Positions 1 to 9,699 of a stretch of DNA of 64,000 nucleotides are shown here, in pieces. A model generated the notes under the pieces. It was not told the origin of the DNA and ran no database searches. It saw nothing but the letters and a program-made list of their open reading frames with translations. A program made the translations under genes and the position numbers. The first letter of the stretch is position 1; each line of letters opens with the position of its first letter. The DNA is from Prosapia bicincta (taxonomy: Eukaryota > Arthropoda > Insecta > Hemiptera > Cercopidae), in contig JBAIZL010000003.1 in the NCBI GenBank assembly GCA_036971475.1, positions 82,834,595-82,898,594 on the forward strand, in the 5' to 3' direction.

Positions 1-109
1 TAGAGATATATAATTTTATCTTATTTGAAGATAAAGTATATCAAGTATTTTTGGATGTTTCTGGAATAATAATAAAATAAATTTAACAAGAAGCGTTAAT
101 ATCAAGATA
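1..109. other. AT-rich intronic or intergenic sequence
   Basis: No open reading frame, repeat or RNA signal is recognisable here. It precedes a CAGT-ended DNA transposon and presumably belongs to the intron upstream of the first visible INTS10 exon, which is an inference. Confidence 0.4.
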
Positions 110-234
110 CAGTAGAGCTAAGAATAATTAAGACCGGGGGTGGAGTTCGAATTTCCGATTGGTTCTGATTTTTGAACATAAACATTTTTAGTTACACTAA
201 AAATGTTAAGAAATGAAAATAAACATTCTATATA

Positions 235-1253
235 TGTTAAGTACAGGGTTTTTTATCTCACTTTCAATAAACCACGTTTGTTGACACCTGTCAATATTTT
301 CGATATAAACTAGAAATCAGCTGGTGTTTTACCCGCAGTTCAGTTTTCACCGCCTGCCAGATATTCGACGCTGGCTAGAATGTAGTTTTCTCACTGCAAA
401 GAAATAGTTTTGTCTGTGCGTATCTCAGATAGAAGAGTTATCCTGCTCTAGTCACCCGTTGCTTTGAGCCTATTCCTCTATGTTTTAGACTAGGCCCACG
501 TAGTTTCTGATCTAGTTACCCTCTGCAAGCCATTTCCTTCTCCAAAGTTACACACTCTCTCTGCAACATGTCTCATTAGAATACAGCAATCAATTTCTAG
601 CCAAGTGTGTTAGCCGTGTGCATCCTTGTAAAACCGCGTTTATATGTTACACCACTTGCAGAATACTCTCTGGCAATAGGGTAAATGCGTGCTGACAATA
701 AATTCTCGACGTCAAACTTTAATAAATCAATTTAAACCGCGTTATAAGTTCGAGTGCCATTGTCTTAGGTTAACCGCGTGGTCAATAACATTGCATCAGA
801 ACATTAATTCTTTTAACCGCTTGAATGAATAAACATTTAATGATTAAAGACGTTTTATACTCTTATAAGTGAAGTGAAGTTATTAAAAATAAAGATTAAA
901 TGAGTTTTAGCTTATGCAATTCTTCGAGAAACTTTGTTCATCTCTGCAAGATTCCAAACAGGCCTGTTGTGTCAAACGACTCACCGCTCTACAAGCACCG
1001 CATACAGTTTGATTGGTAAGTGGCTTAGAATTAGCTGTGACTCATGAAACTTGTGTTATCTCTTTTAATTATCTTTGGTGTTAAACTTAACTTCAGTGTT
1101 CTCTATTAATAAAGCAGACCCCATACTGCTAAAACAAAGAGTGGGTGGTTCCTCCGGACTTTTAGTGTAACCTCGTACAATTTTGACCTACCCTATTTAT
1201 CTCCTAATAATTCATACATTTCTTTCTTTAGTTTTGCTATCAAAATCTATACA
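235..1253 (+). repeat. 5' LTR of the BEL/Pao element
   Basis: It starts TG and ends CA and aligns along its whole length with 3907-4927. The end was fixed by comparing the two copies: both read TATACA at the boundary, after which the left copy continues with TGG and the right copy with the ATATA duplication. Confidence 0.93.
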
Positions 1254-1549
1254 TGGTCCACACCGGCCTGATTTGTACCGCTTAAACCTAGACTAGAGTT
1301 CAGTGCAAACTTTCTAAGTAACTTTTCTAAACAAAATCTATACACCTGCAAGAGGTTAGGTCAAACTTTGTGTCATCTTAAAATTGTTTTAATCTTGTTT
1401 CAAAATGGAAATTAATACAGATCATTATTTATCCTAGCCGAGTAACATAATTCAGGACCTAGAACAGGTCGTTAACATAATTTGGCAATGAAATCTCAGA
1501 AGGGCTGATTTTAGAATTAATAGGAAACTTTATTGAAACATATGAGTAC

Positions 1550-2965
1550 ATGGAGAAAACTTTCGAGCATCAAGTCGCAGAAATTGCAGAAAAGGCTTTT
1601 CAATTGAAAACCAAATTTCAGTTGTTGTATTTACCCATGCTAGCAAAATGCCCAGGCATTATAAAATCTGAATCTAAAGAATCGTCACCGGGTAACCTCA
1701 CTAATAATTGCATCAGTCTGCCAAGCCTACAAGTACCCACTTTCTCAGGCGATAACAATGAATGGACAGACTTTATCACTATGTTTGACTCCATGATCCA
1801 CTCGAATGTTAATCTTACCGCAGTGCAAAAATTCCAATAAGGCGATGCCTTAGCAATCATTACCAGGTTAACAATTTCCGAAAATAATTATGAAATAGCT
1901 TACACCTCTTTAAGAAACCGCTATGCAAACCCCCGCAGACTAGCTGATCATTATTTTAAACAGATTAAAGAATTTAGAACCATGAAAACTGCTTCGCAAG
2001 CAGAACTTAACCGCTTACTAACTGCACACTCTAACTCAGTATGTGCCTTGAAGGCCATTAACCTACCGGATTTGGCAGATTTTTTGTTGTTTCAACTGGC
2101 AATAAATAATTTAGATCCGAGCACTCGACTTAATTTTGAAACTAGGCTAGGCACCAACTTTATGCCTACTTGCCGCAGCTTGAATGATTTTGTAACCGAA
2201 CAAACTAGGTCTTTGGAATTGCTCAACCAGCCTGCTACTTCAACCGCAGCTAGCACAAGCCAACAACCCCAACTATCGGTCTCCTCTGTCAACGAACCTG
2301 ACTTCAGTAATACACCTCCTGATAGTCCAACACCGCAGCTCGAATACCCCACTAGACTCATGACGCTGATATCGACTACCGCAGCCACTACAAGTAACCC
2401 CGCCGACCACACAGATGAAGCCGCACAGCTGAATAAAAGTCATCACCGCACCAGAACTTAACCATAGGCTTTGCGACCACCAGTGATAAGCCAATGCATC
2501 CTGTCCAACCGAAGAACGCCCGCACCGCAACCATCACCGGTCGTTAGACAAAATTTGTCCAGACCGCGCTTGCCTACCAGACCTACCAACCCGCCTCGTA
2601 ACGATCCGTCTGCAGCACATTGTTTCTATTGTTCAGCCATTCATATCTTTTGTTGTCCAGACTTTCTCAAACTAAAAGCCCAGGAACGTCGTGAGTCTAT
2701 ACGACATATGCAGCGCTGTTTCAATTGTTTCGGCACCCACTACCAAAACAAATGCAGGTCACTCAAGACTTGTAAACATTGCAACGGTAATCATCACTCC
2801 TTGTTACATGACTCTAACTCATCTTCGCCCCAGCGACCGTACACGCATCGACACCCAAACTCAGCCAACAACGGCTACAATTCAACCACCAATGGAAAAC
2901 CGCTAGCCAGCGCCGATAACACTAATGTCGCTTCTGCCCTATTAGGCACCCTCAGGTCATTGTAA
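1550..2965 (+). pseudogene. BEL/Pao gag remnant with zinc knuckles
   Basis: One reading frame with in-frame stops near 1838 and 2459 carries BEL/Pao gag features. The N-terminal part has the LPSLQVPTFSGDNNEW motif followed by an alpha-helical capsid-like segment (1982-2250). After a Ser/Thr/Pro-rich spacer come Cys/His knuckles at about 2628-2810 (HCFYCS, RCFNCFGTHYQNKC, CKHCNGNHH). The protein would bind genomic RNA and form particles in an active element. The stops show that it is inactive. The true start may lie slightly upstream of the Met at 1550. A frame change near 2950 leads into the protease. Confidence 0.88.
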
Positions 2966-3678
2966 ATGATCATTGTGGAAATCGGCATATCCTCCAGGCA
3001 ATCATTGACCCAGGCAGTCAAGTGTCTGTCATAATAAAAACCGCAACCGCATGTTTGAGCTTACCTACTAGGAAATCAAATGTTTCTCTTGTCGGGGTCG
3101 CCTCTCAAACCACACATATATCAGAATATGTGTCCCTACAAATCTCTTCTAGATATGCCTCAAATTTAAAACTGGATGTCGAAGTTGCAGTACTACCTCA
3201 CATCACTGACCCTCTTCCATCAACCGCACTATTACCCAGTATACACGCACGTTACAGTTACCTCCAACTTCCTGATCCTCACTTTGACACTCCTGCCGAA
3301 ATTGACTTAATTCTAGGATCTGACGTATTTAACCGCAGTGTTATTAATGAACCACAGAGCATAATCAAAGGTCAACCTGCTGCTCTAAACACCTTCTTCG
3401 GATGGATTATCTCAGGATCGCTTCCAGACCATCAATGTCGTCAACCTCATGCCTTCACTACAAGATTAGCCGCTCGTTACGCCGCTGCACGTCGATCCAT
3501 GGAGAGGAAAGAAGTCATCCGCACCATTAAAGACACTCAACCCTACAAGGATTTACGCAAGGCTACCACAACCACTGGCTCCGTTAGAAGAGTCAACCAT
3601 ATCACCGAGTCTCTTCGCCCTCTAGTCGATGCCTCCGAACTGCTCATGGTGGGCGGCAGAGTTCATCAGCCCCCATAA
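2953..3678 (+). pseudogene. BEL/Pao aspartic protease fused to a short pol remnant
   Basis: In a frame different from gag, the sequence reads HCGNRHILQAIIDPGSQ, the retropepsin-like active-site DPGSQ at about 3007-3021, and later DLILGSDVF at about 3310, which is typical of the BEL/Pao peptidase. From about 3480 the similarity jumps to a segment ending ELLMVGGRV, which in complete BEL/Pao pol precedes the integrase zinc-binding region. The reverse transcriptase and RNase H that should lie between are missing. The jump marks an internal deletion of some kilobases. Confidence 0.85.
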
Positions 3679-3906
3679 AATCACCCCTTTTAGCAACCGA
3701 CACCTCTTCAGCAGATGTCCAACCGCTTCTGTCATTCTTGGTCCACCTCCTACTTACTTGCGCAACACCTCACCAACTCTTGGACATCCATACATCTCTT
3801 AGCTATCTGCTGACCTCCTGGTTGTTTCTTTCTGGTTCTTCGCCCCTCTACTAACCCCGCTCATCATTCTTCTTCATTTCTAAAACATTCGTTTTGGTGG
3901 GCGGTA
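3679..3906 (+). other. BEL/Pao 3' untranslated remnant with polypurine-like tract
   Basis: There is no coding match after the stop at 3678. The last bases before the 3' LTR, TTTTGGTGGGCGG, form a G-rich tract that would act as the plus-strand primer (polypurine-like tract). Confidence 0.5.
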
Positions 3907-4927
3907 TGTTAAGTACAGGATTTTTAATCTCACTTTCAATAAACCACGTTTGTTGACATCTGTCATTATTTTCGATATAACCTAGAAATCAGCTGGTGTT
4001 TTACCTGCAGTTCAGTTTTCACCGCCTGCCAGATATTCGACGCCGGCTAGAATGTAGTTTTCTCACTGCAAAGAAATAGTTTCGTCTGTGCGTATCTCAG
4101 ATAGAAGAGTTATTCCGGTCTAGTCACCCGTTGCTTTGAGCCTATTCCTCTATGTTTTAGACTAGGCCCACGTAGTTTCTGATCTAGTTACCCTCTGCTA
4201 GCCATTTCCTTCTTCTCCAAAGTTACAAACTCACTCTGCAACATGTCTCATTAGAATACAGCAATCAATTTCTAGCCAAGTGTGTTAGCCGTGTGCATCC
4301 TTGTAAAACCGCGTTTATATGTTACACCACTTGCAGAATACTCTCTGGCAATAGGGTAAATGCGTGCTGACAATAAATTCTCGACGTCAAACTTTAATAA
4401 ATCAATTTAAACCGCGTTATAAGTTCGAGTGCCATTGTCTTAGGTTAACCGCGTGGTCAATAACATTGCATCAGAACATTAATTCTTTTAACCGCTTGAA
4501 TGAATAAACATTTAATGATTAAAGACGTTTTATACTCTTATAAGTGAAGTGAAGTTATTAAAAATAAAGATTAAATGAGTTTTAGCTTATGCCACTCTTC
4601 GAGAAACTTCGTTCATCTCTGCAAGATTCCAAACAGGCCTGTTGTGTCAAACGACTCACCGCTCTACAAGCACCGCGTACAGTTTGATTGGTAAGTGGCT
4701 TAGAATTAGCTGTGACTCATGAAACTTGTGTTATCTCTTTTAATTATCTTTGGTGTTAAACTTAACTTCAGTGTTCTCTATTAATAAAGCAGACCCCATA
4801 CTGCTAAAACAAAGAGTGGGTGGTTCCTCCGGACTTTTAGTGTAACCCCGTACAATTTTGACATACCCTATTTATCTTCTAATAATTCATACATTTCTTT
4901 CTTTAGTTTTGCTATCAAAATTATACA
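3907..4927 (+). repeat. 3' LTR of the BEL/Pao element
   Basis: Direct repeat of 235-1253 with small differences, including a 3-bp insertion near 4212. It is followed immediately by the ATATA target duplication. Confidence 0.93.
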
Positions 4928-5931
4928 ATATACTTACATATGTATATAACTATTGTATTTTGATTTACGTGTATCTTTAAATCAAGAAGAATGCACTTAT
5001 TTTACAAACACTTTACTACATATTTACAAATGTATGTATCTACACACACACACACACACACACGAACGCTCGCACGCACTCACACACACTGTATGAAATC
5101 ACTAAAATATTTTATTTTAAAAACTTCCTAATTTTGTTTTGTGTGAGTTTCAAAACTCCTTTTCTGCCGGCCAAATCCTTCATTCCTTCCATTACACGTG
5201 TAGAAAAAGTAACACAGTTACATGCATGGCCGGGATTCCCTTATTTCAATATTTTTTTAGTTGTTTGAATTATTTTGCTTTAGCAATAAACATTGTGTTA
5301 ATTATTTTTACAATCTTTGTAGCCTTAACTACCTCTTTGTACAAAAAGATTCTTTTGTTTATTAAATTTCTTTTGTTTCTTTTGCTTATTTTGTTAGTTA
5401 AAATATTTATCTAATTGCCTCAAATCCTACTAGCAGACCTTTACCTTTCGTAACGTGGTCATACGCGTAGGCGAATTCCTCGCTGACTTAGGAGTTTTAT
5501 AAAATATTCTCTTTGTTAATAAAGTCCTTTCAAATTATTACGTTGTCCTAAATCAAGTCAACATTGACAAATAAAACTAATAATTTATATTACAAGATGT
5601 ATATACATAACTAAATCAAAGAATTTAGTCAAGTTGATTAGAATTTAAATCAAAGAATTCTTTTTACATGAAAGAATTACACCGTTATACACACAGGAGG
5701 GGATTCTCCCCCAAAACCACTTTAAACTGTCTTTGTTCGTTGTCTATCATCTCAAGATCAACTGAATTGGTTTTTCTGTTGGGTGGTGGGTAAAGGGAAG
5801 ATGTCCTCAAGTTTCGCTCAAATATATCTGCATGCTTAGCATTATTATAAAAAATAACTAAAAACTGGGAATTCCCTGCAGCAATGTTTTAAAAAAGATT
5901 TTATTAAATGATTGTGGTCATTATGTTCCAG

Positions 5932-6065
5932 TTTGTGACATGCTACCACTATTAGCAGATTGTGCAACAATAAATTGGACTCAGAAACAACTGTATGAGC
6001 TTTTGCTTCTGTCTATAGAGTTTTATATATGTTACATTAGGAGCCTAGCTACAAGTAGCATGGAG
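5932..6065 (+). CDS. INTS10: Coding exon, Integrator complex subunit 10 homologue (internal exon)
   Basis: The acceptor is ATGTTCCAG at 5923-5931 and the donor is GAG|GTGAGT at 6065/6066. The exon starts with two bases of a split codon (phase 1 upstream) and then has 44 open codons, with CDMLPLLADC at the start and LYELLLLSIEFYICYI later. These correspond to the CDVLPLI and LYKYLNKAAEFYINYV segment that I recall in animal INTS10. INTS10 is a nuclear scaffold subunit of the Integrator snRNA-processing and transcription-attenuation complex. The donor is phase 0, which fits the next exon. Upstream exons lie outside the window or were not found. Gene identity is by recalled similarity only. Confidence 0.85.
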
Positions 6066-7145
6066 GTGAGTTTTGTTTTCTTTAGAACTGTGATTTTCTG
6101 ATTATTAATCATTCATTTCTATTTCACTTCAGTTTTTCATATCAAGTTACTCACTATGTGAATCTTGTCTTTCTTTAAAGAGGTGGTTTTACATGTCCTC
6201 TATTTCTTTTATGCATGAAACCAATCTCCCACCATTATTGTTCCTCATATCCTAATGCGAAACCCAAGCTGTCATCATTTTTCTGTGACATGACAACCTA
6301 TTTTAATTTTAACTACTAAAATATGTTCTGATGTACACATGTTGTTTTAAATATCTTATGATATTATTCTATATAGGCATTAATTTGAGAATGTGTGATA
6401 TTTTGTACAGAATGCAATAAATTTCACTTTAAACCCAGCCTGGATGATTTGCTTTTGTTGATTGATCTGCTTTACCTCAAATTATTTTAGCAAAATTTAC
6501 ATGTTTGAAATCTAAAAATAAGTTTTTCCATTTTTCCTAAGGGAATAAATGGTTAATTCGTAACAAGTTCATAAGAGTCCCTATATTATTTTCTTAGGTG
6601 TTTTGTGTATTATGCTTTGGAGAGGTTATTTGGTTTTCCTAGAACCTGTCTGACATACTTTAGGTGGAGTGATTCCATTTTAATGCCTACGTCTATGCTA
6701 GTATTCTGATTACTTTTAATCATTAGTTACATAATAGGACGTGAATCCCTTATTGTATCTGGTATATTAAGAACATATTATCTTTTAATAGGGGATTGAA
6801 TAGTTCATTGCTGCATGAGAAATTGTACTTCTCATTACACTCATATTTATGTTCTCACCCGAGTTTAATTTTAAGAAAGGGTTATAAATATCTGCCTTGT
6901 AGTTGAAATCATCTTCAACAGCCTGGTGGTTTTGGGAAAGTACATCTGATTCAATTTCCTACTTGGGGAGTATAAGAAATGGCATACAAGGTTATACACT
7001 TAGTATAACAGGGAATTTTTGCTAGTTATATTCAAGTTGTGTGCTTGCGCTCAGAGCTCAGACACCCATCCAGGAAAGAAAGTTGTCCTTTATATTATAT
7101 AAATGATATCTGATATAGTTTTGTTATTCATATCATATATAATAC
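6066..7145 (+). other. Intron sequence after the first visible INTS10 exon
   Basis: Non-coding AT-rich sequence without a recognised repeat. No open frame with splice sites that fit the gene was seen. It is inferred to be intronic because the next phase-compatible exon is at 30597. Confidence 0.6.
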
Positions 7146-7803
7146 AGTCAAACCTCTCTAATTCGCCAAGTTCGAGACCGAGGGGTGACAAATTCGAGAA
7201 AAGACGAATTAAAGAAATCATGAAAGTAACATGTAATTATGGATAAACATAGCACATAAATAGGTATGTAATGTAATTAATGTTGTATTTACATGATTTA
7301 TGTCGGTTGAAAAACATAACACTATTACACAACACTATAAAAACAGTAGAAGCCTGCAGTATAGTTTGTAATTACAAATACTGTACGTTATTTCATAAAA
7401 GACATAAAAAAGCCTATTACAGCACTTTGTCAGAACAATACCACCAGCAAGAAAAAATACTAAGTATTAAATCCATCTAAATATTAGTTTTAAAGAGTTT
7501 GTCATTCTCTTGTACTAAATTTTTTTTTTATTGCAAGATGCTGAATTTGTCTTGATAATATCAATTTCGTCAGTTCTGCTTCTTCTTGTTCCTCGTCCCC
7601 CAATGCATTTTGTTAGCTTTCCATTTACTGTCCTATTAGTCACGTTATTATCTGGGCAAATGTGTTGAGATATTTTCTCAGTAATGGAATGACTCTTGTC
7701 TGGTATTGGCCTTGTCTTATGGCGCCAATACTACGAGACAGTGCTTACGATGTTTGTTATTAATATGACGAATTACAGAAGGTGAGAAATAGAGAGTTTT
7801 TAC
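7146..7803 (-). mobile_element. Short Tigger-like element with terminal inverted repeats
   Basis: The left end reads CAGTCAAACCTCTCTAATTCG after TA, and the right end is the approximate inverse (GACGAATTACAG...GAGAGTTTTTACTG followed by TA). The internal part (about 7500-7740) looks like decayed transposase sequence on the minus strand but has no usable frame. The size and ends fit a non-autonomous derivative of the pogo/Tigger group. Confidence 0.7.
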
Positions 7804-8242
7804 TGTAATTCCAAATTTTATGTCAATATATTATATTTTAGGAGGTGCGAATCACTTATATTATTGAGAGAAGTATAGAATAGTTTATTCTAATCAGCTT
7901 TATTTAGCATATCTTACAAAAGCTGTTCCCTCTTTATTTCCAACAGCAATATCTTGTACAATAGATTCTAAGTAACTAAATGACTGGGTTTGGAATGATT
8001 TGGTTCGATTACATGGCCAATATATGAAACTAAAACTACATAAAAAGAAGTTACAAAAATTGAATTTAATGTTTATGAAATAGTAATATTGATTTTTGTC
8101 ATTTTCACATTTATTACTCAGGAACACATTCTGAACATTAATTAACAAATGTGAAATATGCACTACAAAGTAAATAGTTAGGGTAGGTATGGCATCTCTA
8201 AATACATTTCGAAATCTTGTTCATGACGAGCTAGTTGTTAAT
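7804..8242. other. AT-rich intronic sequence
   Basis: Nothing recognisable. The minus-strand open frame at 7900-8163 has no domain and no similarity that I recognise. Confidence 0.4.
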
Positions 8243-8654
8243 CACTTATTACACTTTGAAAATACTTGCGACCAGACATTCTGTTAACTATAAGTTGTTA
8301 AATTTTTAACTTACACTTGGAGGAAACATTTTCTTCTTATGACTTCTTCAGCCTCATATTTCTGTCACTAGGGTTGCTGCAGTTGTGCTTTTCGATACCA
8401 ATTTATAGCAACACACATAAAAATGACATCGTAAATGAAAAAAAAAAACGACAGATCACACATAGTCTTCAATCACATCACTTCTAACTTTTAAAAAATT
8501 GGTACCGAAAAGCACAACTGCAGCAATCCTAGCTGCAGAAATAAGAGACGAAGAAGTCGTAAGACGAAAACGTTTCCTCCAAGTGTAAGTTAACAATTCA
8601 ACATTTTATAGTTAACATGTATGGTCGCAAGTAATTTCAGAGTGTAATAAGTCT
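8243..8654. repeat. Long palindrome, Penelope-tail-like
   Basis: Two inverted arms of about 160 bp (8243-8405 and 8495-8654) surround a spacer of about 90 bp. The right arm contains a hairpin GTC-GTAA-GAC followed by GAAA and ACGTTTC, preceded by CGAAGA, which resembles a decayed hammerhead core. The layout resembles the palindromes at 17728-18095 and 28838-29146, which can be tied to Penelope-like elements. Confidence 0.7.
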
Positions 8655-9255
8655 AAATACATTGTTCACTGTATAGACGTCAAACGGAGCACTTGTGAAT
8701 GTAATGGCAGGGTATGTTTACAAACTGTGGTGATCAGGTGTGACAGTTTCAAGATAAAGCTGTAACATTAACAAAAGAGCATGTAGAATGCTCTGTATAC
8801 GAGTTTTGTCACTCTTGAGAAATAAGAGTGGGGTTGGCAACTAACAGCTCCGTCTAACTTCAGAATTAATTTTTTTTCACCGTATTGAAATATTTCTCAA
8901 CTGCACTTTTTTCCTTAGTTGATTTCTATGCTTATTTCGACACTTTATTGGTTCAGAAAAACTACACTGGACCAAATAAGTGGCTGTTCAATTCAATTAA
9001 TCGGTGTAATTTTTGGGTATAATATGCATTAATTTTTGTTTTTTAAATTTCGGTCCAATTAAACGGCTGTCCCAATAAATAAACCAATAGTCTAGAAACC
9101 TGGAACCTACTGCATTTCATTACAATTATTTAATTTAATTAAGTGTAAACTAGCAGAAGTTAACACTTGAATTTTGTAGTGCATTACATTTGGTGAAACT
9201 TAATCACTTTATCATTTGTTTATGACTATCCGAAGTTTAAATTTTATAAATTTGT
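8655..9255. other. Intronic sequence with a short pogo-like inverted pair
   Basis: Mostly featureless. At about 8968-9085 two segments (ACTGGACCAAATAAGTGGC... and ...GGTCCAATTAAACGGCTG) are partly related and may be remains of a small DNA transposon. No coding potential was seen. Confidence 0.35.
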
Positions 9256-9347
9256 AAAAACTTACTGACAGAGCGTTTTCGATCGCTATGTGGTGAACTT
9301 CATCAGTGTCTTCTGCTTGGAGCTGTTGGCTTAAGCGGTGACTGTTT
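9256..9347 (-). repeat. Penelope-type terminal repeat, inverted copy, with hammerhead-like motif
   Basis: It is the inverse of 9587-9683. On the minus strand it carries AGACA, CTGATGA, one extra A, a stem with GCGATC, GAAA, ACGC and then TGTC. Stem I could pair GACA with TGTC. Stem II is partly damaged compared with the plus copy. Confidence 0.75.
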
Positions 9348-9586
9348 TAAACACAAACAGAACACCAACTCAGCACTTTACAATCACATAAAAGAAACAG
9401 GACACAAATACACAGACATTTACCATAACCTAGAAATCTTACACATCAACAAAAAAGGGTCACATCTCAACACACTAGAACAATATGAAATTTACAAACA
9501 CACAAAAACACAAAGTCAAACTTATTGAACGAACAAACTCAATACCAATCACACATACTCTTTGATACTATCGAAAATCTGCCTTT
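9348..9586 (+). pseudogene. Penelope-like element fragment: end of GIY-YIG region and 3' tail
   Basis: Translation gives ALYNHIKETGHKYTDIYHNL and then LEQYEIYKH, the pattern after the GIY-YIG motif in Penelope-like proteins (His-rich segment, then a Glu-containing L-E-x-Y-E-I). Only the C-terminal end is present. It runs into the terminal repeat at 9587 and from there into the next Penelope-like copy, so two units abut head to tail. Confidence 0.7.
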
Positions 9587-9683
9587 AAAACCGTCACCGC
9601 TTAACCCAACAATTCCAAACAGAAGAGACTGATGAAGATCGCCACATAGCAATCAAAAACATTCTGTCTCTGTAAGTTTTTTA
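9587..9683 (+). ncRNA. Penelope terminal repeat with hammerhead-like motif (family B)
   Basis: CTGATGA at 9629-9635 is followed by one extra A, stem-II half GATCGC (9637-9642), loop, GCAATC, then AAAA where GAAA is expected, and TGTCTC. The inverse copy at 9256-9347 retains GCGATC-GAAA, so the two together show the intact pattern. This copy has G-to-A changes in stem II and in the GAAA box and is probably inactive. Hammerhead motifs are known in Penelope-like elements. Self-cleavage here is inference. Confidence 0.6.
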
Positions 9684-9699
9684 CCGAAAACAATACATA

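Larger units (their letters stand above)
235..4927 (+). mobile_element. BEL/Pao LTR retrotransposon, internally deleted
   Basis: Two direct LTRs of about 1,020 bp flank an internal region that starts with TGG right after the 5' LTR, as expected of a tRNA primer-binding site, and ends in a G-rich tract before the 3' LTR. A perfect 5-bp target duplication, ATATA, lies at 230-234 and 4928-4932. The coding part goes from gag through protease and then jumps to a short segment resembling the pol region before integrase, so reverse transcriptase, RNase H and the integrase core are absent. The LTRs differ at roughly 20-25 positions by eye, so insertion is not very recent. It cannot move by itself. 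Confidence 0.93.
110..5884. mobile_element. pogo/Tigger-like non-autonomous element, copy 1, split by a BEL element
   Basis: The left end, after a TA at 108-109, begins CAGTAGAG and matches the start of a second copy at 30950. The two copies stay alignable through 110-229 and then from 4928 to about 5884. The BEL/Pao element at 235-4927 sits exactly in the gap. The right terminal inverted repeat seen in the second copy is missing here. A (CA)n tract lies at 5041-5062. The open frame at 5139-5414 is a low-complexity hydrophobic translation and is probably not a gene. Class assignment rests on the CAGT ends and TA flank typical of the Tc1/mariner-pogo superfamily. Confidence 0.6.

Noticed and set aside
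5139..5414. Open frame with hydrophobic translation
   Set aside because: It lies in the non-coding part of a DNA transposon. The related copy at 31.2 kb has the frame broken, so it is not conserved.
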